Source: Micromonospora wenchangensis
Lineage (GTDB): Bacteria > Actinomycetota > Actinomycetes > Mycobacteriales > Micromonosporaceae
NCBI RefSeq assembly: GCF_002210435.1
Contig: NZ_MZMV01000002.1
Location: forward strand, 166,370-230,369
DNA length: 64,000 bases
Reading direction: 5' to 3'
Part shown: positions 15,287 through 21,899 of the stretch, piece after piece
How the letters are laid out: each line of letters opens with the position of its first letter
How positions within the stretch are numbered: position 1 is the stretch's first letter
The notes under the pieces: model-generated
The model's database searches: none
Seen by the model: only the letters and a program-made list of their open reading frames with translations
Told to the model about the DNA's origin: nothing
Translations under genes and position numbers: made by a program

Positions 15287-16825
15287 GTGGCCGGCGCCCC
15301 GGCGACGATCCTGGTGGTCGACGACAGTCCCACCAAGCGCTACCTGCTGGTGAGTTGGCTGACCCGGGCGGGGTTCACCGTGCGGGAGGCGGAGAACGGC
15401 ACGGAGGCGCTGGCCCGGGTCGGCGTGGACCCGATCGACCTGGTGGTCCTCGACGTCCGGCTGCCGGATCTCAGCGGCTTCGAGGTCTGCGAGCGGATCA
15501 AGGCGGACCATCCGGCGATCCCGGTGATCCACGTGTCCGCGCACGCGGTCGACGTGGTGGACCGGGCCCAGGGGTTGACCCGGGGCGCGGACGCGTACCT
15601 GGCCGAGCCGATCGAGCCGGAGGAACTGGTCGCCACCGCGCACGCGGTGCTGCGCTACTACCAGGCGCGGCAGCGGGCGGAACTGCTCGCCGAGCGGCTC
15701 ACCGGGCTGGCCGACACCACCGTGGCGGTGCACGCCGCGTCCACCTTCGCCCGCCTGCTGTTGGAGGCGGCGGCCGGTGCGGCGCAGATCTTCCGCAGCC
15801 CGGCGGCGGTGGTCGCGGAGACCTTCGACGGGGAGTGCCTGGCGGGGGTCGCCGCCGGTCCGGGCGCGGAGCCGGAGATCGTGCCGTGGGTGGTGGACGA
15901 CACCGGCGTGCCGACCGGCGCGACCGTCCGGGTGGACGCCCCCGACGGATGGGCGCTGGTGCGGTGGCCGGCCGACGACACGGTGACGGTGGCCGCCGCG
16001 AAGCTGCGGGAGGACCGCGCCCCGCTGTACGTGGTGGTGCCCACCGCCACCCAGACCGCCCGGACCCCGGTGCTGGTGCAGCTCGCCCAGGCGGTCGCCT
16101 CGGCGGTGGAGGCGCAGCGCTCCTACGACGAGGAGCACCGGATCGCGGTCACCCTCCAGCGGAGCCTGCTGCCCCGGCGGCTGCCCGACGTGGCCGGTCT
16201 CGACCTGGCGGTGCGGTACGAGCCGGCCAGCGCGCAGACCGAGGTGGGCGGGGACTTCTACGAGCTGGTGATGCTCGACGGGCACCTGTTGGTGGCGATC
16301 GGCGACGTCGCGGGCCACTCGCTGCACGCGGCGACGGTGATGGCCGAGTTGCGGCACGCGATGCGGGCGTACGCGGTGGAGGGGCACCAGCCGGGGGTGA
16401 TCGTGGACCGGCTCAACGTGCTGATGCGTACGTTGCTGCGCAACGAGTTGGCGACCCTGTGCATCCTGCTGCTGCATCCGTCGACGGGCCGGATCAGGCT
16501 GGCCAGTGCCGGGCACCTGCCGGCGTTGGTCACGGTGGACGGCCGGGTGGAGTTCGTCCAGCAGTCGGCCCCGCTGCTCGGGGTACGCGCGGAGCGCCCC
16601 GAGGACCTGGAGTTCACCCTGCCGGCCGGGGCGACGCTGGTGCTCTACACCGACGGGCTGATCGAGCGGCGGGACACCACCATCGACGACGGCCTGGCCG
16701 CGTTGGCGGCCTGCGCGACGGTGGTCGACGACGACCTGGACGGCTTCTGCCAGCGGCTGCTGGTGGAGCTGGCCCCGCCGGAGATCCACGACGACGTCGC
16801 GGTGGTGGCGGTCCGCCGCCGCTGA
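15287..16825 (+). CDS. Response regulator with SpoIIE-type phosphatase output
   Basis: A 512-residue protein. Residues about 5-120 form a receiver domain with the acidic pair Asp12-Asp13, phospho-acceptor Asp56 (VVLDVRLPD) and a switch serine in HVSAHA. The conserved Lys after beta-5 is replaced by Glu (LAEPIEPEE), which is unusual. Residues about 150-290 look like a GAF-like middle domain and residues about 300-512 are a SpoIIE/RsbU phosphatase (VGGDFYELV, IGDVAGHSL, YTDGLIERR, HDDVAVVAV). This is the RsbU-like output the stressosome needs, placed under receiver control. A GTG start lies one base after the histidine kinase stop. Confidence 0.9.
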   Translation: MAGAPATILVVDDSPTKRYLLVSWLTRAGFTVREAENGTEALARVGVDPIDLVVLDVRLPDLSGFEVCERIKADHPAIPVIHVSAHAVDVVDRAQGLTRGADAYLAEPIEPEELVATAHAVLRYYQARQRAELLAERLTGLADTTVAVHAASTFARLLLEAAAGAAQIFRSPAAVVAETFDGECLAGVAAGPGAEPEIVPWVVDDTGVPTGATVRVDAPDGWALVRWPADDTVTVAAAKLREDRAPLYVVVPTATQTARTPVLVQLAQAVASAVEAQRSYDEEHRIAVTLQRSLLPRRLPDVAGLDLAVRYEPASAQTEVGGDFYELVMLDGHLLVAIGDVAGHSLHAATVMAELRHAMRAYAVEGHQPGVIVDRLNVLMRTLLRNELATLCILLLHPSTGRIRLASAGHLPALVTVDGRVEFVQQSAPLLGVRAERPEDLEFTLPAGATLVLYTDGLIERRDTTIDDGLAALAACATVVDDDLDGFCQRLLVELAPPEIHDDVAVVAVRRR

Positions 16826-16839
16826 GGGTGTCCTCGTGG

Positions 16840-16862
16840 GCCGAGGTCGCCCCCGCCTCGGC
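16840..16862 (+). terminator. Probable terminator of the stressosome-type operon
   Basis: GCCGAGG at 16840-16846 pairs with CCTCGGC at 16856-16862 around a nine-base C-rich loop, 15 bases after the last stop codon of the operon. No T-run follows. Confidence 0.5.
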
Positions 16863-17064
16863 TCCCGGCCCTTTCCCCTGCTCCCGGCCCGTTGCCCCCG
16901 GCTTCTCTCCCCGGGCCCTGTGCGGTCGCCCGGCGACCTCCACCGTGCCACCGAGCCCGGGCGACCCCGACTACTGCCGTGATTACGGATAGTGCTCAGG
17001 CTGGGCCCGCGCTCGATATTGCTCACCGTAACCGCACGCGGATCCCTACCAACTCCCTTCTTCG

Positions 17065-17192
17065 TCCTTTGCTCTGCTGCCCTATCCGCACCAGCGCTCT
17101 GAGCTGCAACGTCGAAAACTGCCTGAAGTATGTCGCGACATGCCGTCAGGCACGGTGAGTAGCTGTCGCGTCGATGGCAGCAGAGCAAAGGA
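17065..17192. repeat. Nested inverted repeats, MITE- or ncRNA-like element
   Basis: TCCTTTGCTCTGCTGCC (17065-17081) is repeated as a perfect inverted 17-mer at 17176-17192. Between them lies a second palindrome: GCCTGA/TCAGGC arms (17121-17126 and 17146-17151) enclose the 12-bp perfect palindrome ATGTCGCGACAT (17130-17141). The total of 128 bp with perfect termini and a structured core fits either a miniature inverted-repeat element or a structured RNA. No target-site duplication is obvious. Confidence 0.6.
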
Positions 17193-17335
17193 TGCGGGCG
17201 GGACATGGGTAGGGGAAGCCATGGTTACTAAACGTTGCCTTCTCGGCTGGGTTGGCCGCTGCGGGACCCGGCCGCCGTCACGACCGGCCGGGGCGGCGTA
17301 TGCGGTGCCGGTGCGCAACGCATGCGCGCGATCGG

Positions 17336-17371
17336 GGAGAGTTCTTGCGGCCATGACGACGAGAACTCTCC
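17336..17371. repeat. 10-bp-arm inverted repeat
   Basis: GGAGAGTTCT at 17336-17345 and AGAACTCTCC at 17362-17371 are perfect inverted arms around a 16-base loop. It lies 144 bases beyond the nested element in the same gene-free region and would form a stable hairpin in RNA from either strand. No T-tract is present. Confidence 0.5.
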
Positions 17372-17579
17372 GCAGAAGTTCGAGTGGCACCGGTGCGGAC
17401 GCCCTTCGGCCCGGGCAGTGGGGTCATCGGCCCCGCCACCCGGGCGGGCTGCGCGACCCGGCGCGCGGGCAGGCGTGGTGGGCACAAACTCGGCGGCGGC
17501 GCTGACCGCCTACCCTCCGCGCTCCCCGGGCCGACGCCGTCCGGATGCGAGCCGCCGACCCTGGGGGGTGGGCGGGAGT

Positions 17580-18392
17580 TCAGCGCAGGGAGCGGGCGTA
17601 GCCGGTGGGGGTGCGGCCGGTGACGGCGGCGAAGTCGCGGGCCAGATGGGCCTGGTCGCTGTAGCCGAGGTCGGCGGCGAGGGTGGCCCAGTCGGGCATC
17701 CCGGTTGCGGCCTGCTCGATCGCCTCCAGAAGGCGGTAGCGGCGGATAACCCACTTAGGGCCGACGCCGACGTGGTCCAGGAAGAGCCGCTGCAACCGCC
17801 GTACGGACAGGCCGTGCCGGCGGGCGAGATCGTCGACCCGCAGCACGCCACGGTCGGTGCGGATCGCCTCGGCGAGGGCCATCGCCTCGGCCGTCGCCGG
17901 ATCGGGCTGCGGCGCGAAGCCGAGCAGGAACGCGTCCAGCGCGCAGCGGCGCTCGTCGTCCGTACCGTCGCAGCGGGGTGCGGCCCCGACGGACCGGGCG
18001 GCGCGGGCGGCGGCCGGGTCGGTGTCGAGCGGGACGTGCCGGTCGGTGAGACCGGCGACCGGGCGACCCCAGAACGGGCGGAAACCCCCGGGGCGGAACT
18101 GGATGCCGCTGACCGTTCCGGTGCCGGCCAGGGTGACGGTGAACAGGGTGCGGCCGACCCCGGCCACCTCGGCGCTCTCCGGGCCGGCGGCGTCGCGGCG
18201 GAACACCACGTTGACCGCCGGATGCGGCACGACCTGCTGCGTGAACGGCGTGGTCAGCGCCCAGTCGACGAGCCAGTAGTGCTCGACCCAGGGGCGCAGC
18301 GCGGGGTCCGGCAGGTGCCGCCGGAACCGCAACTCCCGGCGCAGCCGGGCCGGATCGAGGATGCCCCGGTGGTCCCCGCGTGGCTGTCGCAT
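17580..18392 (-). CDS. AraC-family transcriptional regulator
   Basis: A 270-residue regulator starting at the ATG at 18392, which follows GAAGGTGG; an open frame continues to 18518 but would run into the divergent gene. The N-terminal half carries a DUF6597-like domain (LPDPALRPWVEHYWLVDW) that binds an unknown ligand. The C-terminal residues about 170-268 hold two helix-turn-helix motifs (VDDLARRHGLSVRRLQRLFL and LAADLGYSDQAHLARDFAAV), ending in GRTPTGYARSL. It is divergent from the DinB-fold protein gene with only 31 bases between the two ATGs, so it very likely controls that gene. No other partner is nearby. Confidence 0.9.
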   Translation of the reverse strand: MRQPRGDHRGILDPARLRRELRFRRHLPDPALRPWVEHYWLVDWALTTPFTQQVVPHPAVNVVFRRDAAGPESAEVAGVGRTLFTVTLAGTGTVSGIQFRPGGFRPFWGRPVAGLTDRHVPLDTDPAAARAARSVGAAPRCDGTDDERRCALDAFLLGFAPQPDPATAEAMALAEAIRTDRGVLRVDDLARRHGLSVRRLQRLFLDHVGVGPKWVIRRYRLLEAIEQAATGMPDWATLAADLGYSDQAHLARDFAAVTGRTPTGYARSLR

Positions 18393-18423
18393 TCGTTCAA
18401 GACCACCTTCATACGCTGGCCGT

Positions 18424-18993
18424 ATGGCAACGAAGACTAGTGAGCTGCTGGGCGTCGCCGTCCCGCGGACCGTGGCGTTGGTCCGGGCGACCGGCGACGA
18501 CCAGCTCGACCTGCCCACCCCGTGCGCGGACTACACCGTCGGGGGCCTGATCAACCACGTGTACGACGTGGCGGTCAACTTCCAGCGGCTGGCCGCCGGG
18601 CAGGAGACGGACTGGTCGGTCAAGACCGACCACGTGGCCGAGCCGGGCTGGCGGGACCGGTTCGCCGTCGAGGCCGACCGGCTCGTGGCCGCCTGGGAGG
18701 ACCCGGCCAGCGAGGAGGGCGTCGCGCCGGCGATGGGGCTGCCCCGGTCGACGATCGGCCTGATGGGTGTGGTGGACCTGGTGGTGCACGGCTGGGACCT
18801 GGCGCGGGCCACCGGCCAGCCGTACGAGCCGACGCCGGAGAGCGTCGGGGCGCTGCACCGGTTCATGGACGAGATGGGGCCGACGGGCCGGCAGATGGGC
18901 GCGTTCGGGCCGGAGGTGCCGGTCGACGCGGCCGGCACGGAGCTGGACCGGCTGCTCGGTCGGACCGGCCGGAACCCGGCCTGGGCGGGCTGA
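18424..18993 (+). CDS. TIGR03086/DinB-superfamily metal-dependent protein
   Basis: A 189-residue protein of the mycothiol-dependent maleylpyruvate isomerase-like branch of the DinB superfamily. The four-helix bundle is evident: LPTPCADYTVGGLINHVYD near residue 30 with the first metal-ligand His, an acidic second helix, and VVDLVVHGWDLARATGQ near residue 120 with the remaining His/Asp positions. Members bind a divalent metal and often use mycothiol; the reaction here is unknown. The CATACG sequence six to ten bases before the ATG suggests a leaderless or very short leader transcript inside the shared promoter with the AraC-type gene. Confidence 0.8.
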   Translation: MATKTSELLGVAVPRTVALVRATGDDQLDLPTPCADYTVGGLINHVYDVAVNFQRLAAGQETDWSVKTDHVAEPGWRDRFAVEADRLVAAWEDPASEEGVAPAMGLPRSTIGLMGVVDLVVHGWDLARATGQPYEPTPESVGALHRFMDEMGPTGRQMGAFGPEVPVDAAGTELDRLLGRTGRNPAWAG

Positions 18994-19071
18994 CCTCATC
19001 GCCGGTCGGGCATGGCGGAGACCGCTGCGCCCGGCCGGGCCGCTCGACCGCCACCGCATCGACCAGGCTGC

Positions 19072-19101
19072 TTGACACCGGCTATTCGCCAAATGAATAG
19101 T
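19072..19101 (+). promoter_or_regulatory. Promoter with overlapping PadR-type operator
   Basis: A consensus TTGACA -35 (19072-19077) is followed at 18 bases by AATAGT (19096-19101). The inverted repeat CTATTC-N7-GAATAG (19082-19100) covers the spacer and the -10, where a bound repressor would block polymerase. The GTG start of the PadR gene lies eight bases downstream, so the transcript is probably leaderless. Confidence 0.7.
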
Positions 19102-19108
19102 TAGCCCG

Positions 19109-19645
19109 GTGTCCACGTCGCACGTGCTGCTCGGGTTGCTGGCTGCCGGCAGCCAGCACGGCTACGAGCTGAAGCGGGCCCACGACACCCGGCTGCCCCG
19201 GGCCAAGCCGCTCGCCTTCGGGCAGGTCTACGCCACCCTGGGCCGCCTGCAACGCGACGGCCTGGTGGTCAGCGCCGGCCAGGAACGCGAGGCCGGCCCC
19301 GACCGGACCGCCTACACCCTCACCGACCAGGGTCGGGCCGCGCTCACCGGCTGGCTCGCCGCCGTCGAGCCACCCATGCCGTACGTGACCAGCGCGCTGT
19401 TCACCAAGGTGGCGGTGGCGTTGCTGGTCGCCGACCTCAACGCGGCCCGCTCCTACCTGGTCGCCCAGGCGCGGGCGCACACCGAGCGGCTGCGCGAACT
19501 CACCGCCGTCAAGACGGCGCCCGCGTCCAGCCTCGCCGACGTCGTCGCCGTCGACTACGTCATCGCCCATCTCGACGCCGACCTGCGCTGGCTGCGCACC
19601 ACCCTGGCCCGGGTCGCCGACTGGCACCGGGAGGTGCACCCGTGA
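19109..19645 (+). CDS. PadR-family transcriptional regulator
   Basis: A 178-residue regulator. The N-terminal winged helix (residues 1-80) has the family pattern HVLLGLLAAGSQHGYELKRA, QVYATLGRLQRDGLVV and RTAYTLTDQGRAAL. The C-terminal part (residues about 95-175) is the helical dimerisation domain of the Vir-type. PadR repressors commonly control adjacent drug-export genes and respond to the exported compound. Here it is first in an operon with an ABC ATPase and an FtsX-type permease, joined by GTGA overlaps, and preceded by an operator on its own -10 element, so autoregulation of the whole operon is likely. Confidence 0.9.
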   Translation: MSTSHVLLGLLAAGSQHGYELKRAHDTRLPRAKPLAFGQVYATLGRLQRDGLVVSAGQEREAGPDRTAYTLTDQGRAALTGWLAAVEPPMPYVTSALFTKVAVALLVADLNAARSYLVAQARAHTERLRELTAVKTAPASSLADVVAVDYVIAHLDADLRWLRTTLARVADWHREVHP

Positions 19646-20361
19646 GCGGACTCCAGGCACACGGCGTGGTCCGGTCGTACGGCCCGACCCCGGCCCTGCG
19701 CGGGGTCAGCCTCGACGTCGCCGAGGGGGAGATCGTCGCGGTGACCGGGCCCAGCGGCTGCGGCAAGTCCACCCTGCTGCACTGCCTCGCCGGCATCCTG
19801 CGCCCGGACGTGGGTGAGGTGCACTGGCGGGGGGAGCGGATCGACACCTGGCCCGAGGCGGCGCGGTCCCGGCTGCGGCGTACCGAGTTCGGGGTGTTGT
19901 TCCAGTTCGGTCAGCTCGTCCCCGAGCTGACCGCGGCGGAGAACGTCGCCCTGCCCCTGCTCCTCGCCGGCACGGGGCGGCGAGGAGCAGGGCGGGCGGC
20001 GCGCGAATGGCTGGACCGGCTCGGCGTCGCCCACCTCGCCGACGTCCGCCCCGGCGCGATGTCCGGCGGGCAGCAGCAGCGCTGCGCCACCGCCCGCGCC
20101 CTGGTCACCGGGCCCCGGGTGCTCTTCGCCGACGAGCCGACCGGCGCGCTCGACACGCTCGGCGGCGAGGAGGTCCTCACCCGGCTCGTGCACCTCGCCC
20201 GTGAGCAGGGCACCACCATCGTCCTGGTCACCCACGAGCCCCGGATCGCCGCGTACGCCGACCGCGAGGTGATGCTCCGCGACGGCGTGGTCGACCCGAC
20301 CGGCCTCGGCCTGGACGAACCCCTCGTCCCGGTGGCCGGGCCCGGCGCGGTCGCCAGGTGA
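19642..20361 (+). CDS. ABC transporter ATP-binding protein (MacB/LolD-like)
   Basis: A 239-residue nucleotide-binding subunit. Walker A is GPSGCGKST (near residue 36), the Q-loop region is GVLFQFGQLVPELTAAENV, the signature is MSGGQQQRCATARAL, Walker B is VLFADEPTGALD and the H-loop is LVTHEPR. The ENVALPLL and EPTGALD features place it in the MacB/LolD/FtsE group, which works with FtsX-fold permeases, consistent with the next gene. It would power extrusion or membrane-protein release by a mechanotransmission mechanism. The GTG start overlaps the PadR stop by four bases, as does the next gene with its own stop. Confidence 0.93.
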   Translation: MSGLQAHGVVRSYGPTPALRGVSLDVAEGEIVAVTGPSGCGKSTLLHCLAGILRPDVGEVHWRGERIDTWPEAARSRLRRTEFGVLFQFGQLVPELTAAENVALPLLLAGTGRRGAGRAAREWLDRLGVAHLADVRPGAMSGGQQQRCATARALVTGPRVLFADEPTGALDTLGGEEVLTRLVHLAREQGTTIVLVTHEPRIAAYADREVMLRDGVVDPTGLGLDEPLVPVAGPGAVAR

Positions 20362-21869
20362 CCCCGGTCGTCGCGCTGCGGCTCGCCCTGGCCGGCAACC
20401 GCACCGACACCGTCCGGGTCGTCCTCACCGCGCTCAGCGCCGCCCTGGCCGCGCTCGCCGCGCTGGCCGCCCTCACCGTGCTGGCCGTCCCCACCCCACC
20501 GGGCGGGCGGGGCGTCAACAACGCCGAGCAGTACTCCAACGCGCTGCTGCGCGAGCCCGGCCTGCGCGGCGGGACGGCTGTCGCGTTGCTGCTGCTCGCC
20601 GTCCCGGTGCTCGCCCTGGCCGGGCAGTGCGTCCGGCTCGGCGCGCCGGCCCGGGACCGGCGGCTGGCCGCGTTCCGGCTGGCGGGGGCCACCCCCGGGC
20701 AGGTGGCCGCGCTGGTCGCGGTGGAGGCGGGACTGGCCGGCCTGCTGGGCACCCTGGTCGGCCTGGGGACGTACCTGGCGGGCCGGGTGCTGCTGCACCG
20801 GCCCGACGGGCGAGGACTGCTGCCCCTGCCCACCGACGTGCTGCCGTCACCGTCGGCGATCGCGGCGGTGGTGCTCGGCCTGCCGGTGCTGGCCGGGCTG
20901 GCCGGTGTCGTCCTGCTGCGCCGGGTCACCGCGACCCCGCTCGGGGTGGTCCGGCGGGTCCGTCGGGAGCGCCCCCCGGGGCCGTGGGCCGGGCTGCTGA
21001 TCGCGGCCGGGGTGGCCGCGTACGGTCTGCTCGTCCCGGTCGGCCGGTGGTACGCCGCCCGTGATCAGGACCCGCCGGCGGTGCTGGAACCGTTGCTGAT
21101 GCTCGGCGGTGGGCTGGCCGCACTGGTCGGGGTGGTGGTCGGCACCGGCTGGCTGTCGCACACGGCCGGGCGGCTGCTGCACCGGTGGGGTCGCGGGCCG
21201 GCCACGCTGCTGGCCGCCCGCCGGTTGACCGCCGACCCGTGGGCCGGCAGCCGTACCCTGGCCGCCCTGCTGGCGGCGGTGATCGTGGGGGCGGGCGCGG
21301 CCGGGCTACGGGCCTCCATGCTCGCCGACATGACGGCGAACCGGGCCATCGGCCAGAGCTTCGCCGCCAGCGACGACTTCTACCTGAACACGATGGACCT
21401 GGTCGACCGGGCCGTCCAGGTGGCGGTGGCGCTGGCCGCCGGTGGCCTGGTCGTCGCCCTGGTCGAGGGGATCGTCGCCCGCCGCCGGACGTACGCGGCG
21501 CTGGTCGCCTCCGGGGTGCCCCGCAGCGTCATCGGCCGGTCGGTGGCCTGGCAGGCGCTGGCCCCGGCGGTACCGGCCACGGTGCTGGCACTCGCCGTCG
21601 GCCTGCTGCTCACCTGGACCACCGGTGGCCGCCCACGCAGCTACGGGGGGCAGACCGCCCAGGTCTGCCCCGGTGATGCCGCAGGCTGCGCCGACCCCTC
21701 GGCCCTGCGCACCGTGTGGGTGCCCGAATCCGTGGTGACACCCGAGCTGCCGTGGGGTCAGCTCGCCGGGGTCGGCGCGACCGCGCTGGCCGCCGTGCTG
21801 GTCACGGTCGGCGTCGGGCTGCTCTTCCTGCGCACGAGCACTGCCGTCGAGGAACTCCGCACCGGCTGA
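20358..21869 (+). CDS. FtsX-like ABC transporter permease
   Basis: A 503-residue membrane subunit with two FtsX/MacB_PCD-type transmembrane blocks. Helix 1 is near residues 20-45, three helices occupy about residues 70-190 around LAAFRLAGATPGQVAALVAV, and a second set spans residues 210-500 with RTYAALVASGVPRSVIGRSV. Those two RLAGAT/ASGVP stretches are the cytoplasmic coupling elements of this fold. The central extracellular region is short. It is the partner of the preceding ATPase; the exported substrate is unknown. The stop codon lies inside a 10-bp-stem hairpin shared with the convergent oligopeptidase gene. Confidence 0.88.
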   Translation: MTPVVALRLALAGNRTDTVRVVLTALSAALAALAALAALTVLAVPTPPGGRGVNNAEQYSNALLREPGLRGGTAVALLLLAVPVLALAGQCVRLGAPARDRRLAAFRLAGATPGQVAALVAVEAGLAGLLGTLVGLGTYLAGRVLLHRPDGRGLLPLPTDVLPSPSAIAAVVLGLPVLAGLAGVVLLRRVTATPLGVVRRVRRERPPGPWAGLLIAAGVAAYGLLVPVGRWYAARDQDPPAVLEPLLMLGGGLAALVGVVVGTGWLSHTAGRLLHRWGRGPATLLAARRLTADPWAGSRTLAALLAAVIVGAGAAGLRASMLADMTANRAIGQSFAASDDFYLNTMDLVDRAVQVAVALAAGGLVVALVEGIVARRRTYAALVASGVPRSVIGRSVAWQALAPAVPATVLALAVGLLLTWTTGGRPRSYGGQTAQVCPGDAAGCADPSALRTVWVPESVVTPELPWGQLAGVGATALAAVLVTVGVGLLFLRTSTAVEELRTG

Positions 21870-21887
21870 CCGGGGCCAGCCGGTGCG
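21858..21887. terminator. Bidirectional terminator between permease and oligopeptidase B genes
   Basis: GCACCGGCTG (21859-21868) and CAGCCGGTGC (21877-21886) are perfect arms around eight bases, extended by one further C-G pair. The permease TGA lies at the top of the stem and the oligopeptidase stop is 13 bases beyond it. Confidence 0.65.
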
Positions 21888-21899
21888 CGACGACGGTGG

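Larger units (their letters stand above)
16826..17579. other. 754-base gene-free region between convergent genes
   Basis: The genes on either side both end here, so no promoter for them is needed. That makes the length exceptional in a genome where most gaps are under 100 bases. The first 150 bases are pyrimidine-rich with a terminator-like hairpin. From about 16980 to 17400 the GC content drops and several inverted repeats appear, listed separately. Short open frames such as ATG 17221 to 17505 have basic, low-complexity products and are not called. Confidence 0.6.

Noticed and set aside
17221..17505. Small plus-strand frame of 94 codons with AGGGGAAG before its ATG
   Set aside because: The product is basic and low-complexity, the frame crosses an inverted repeat, and no family pattern is visible.
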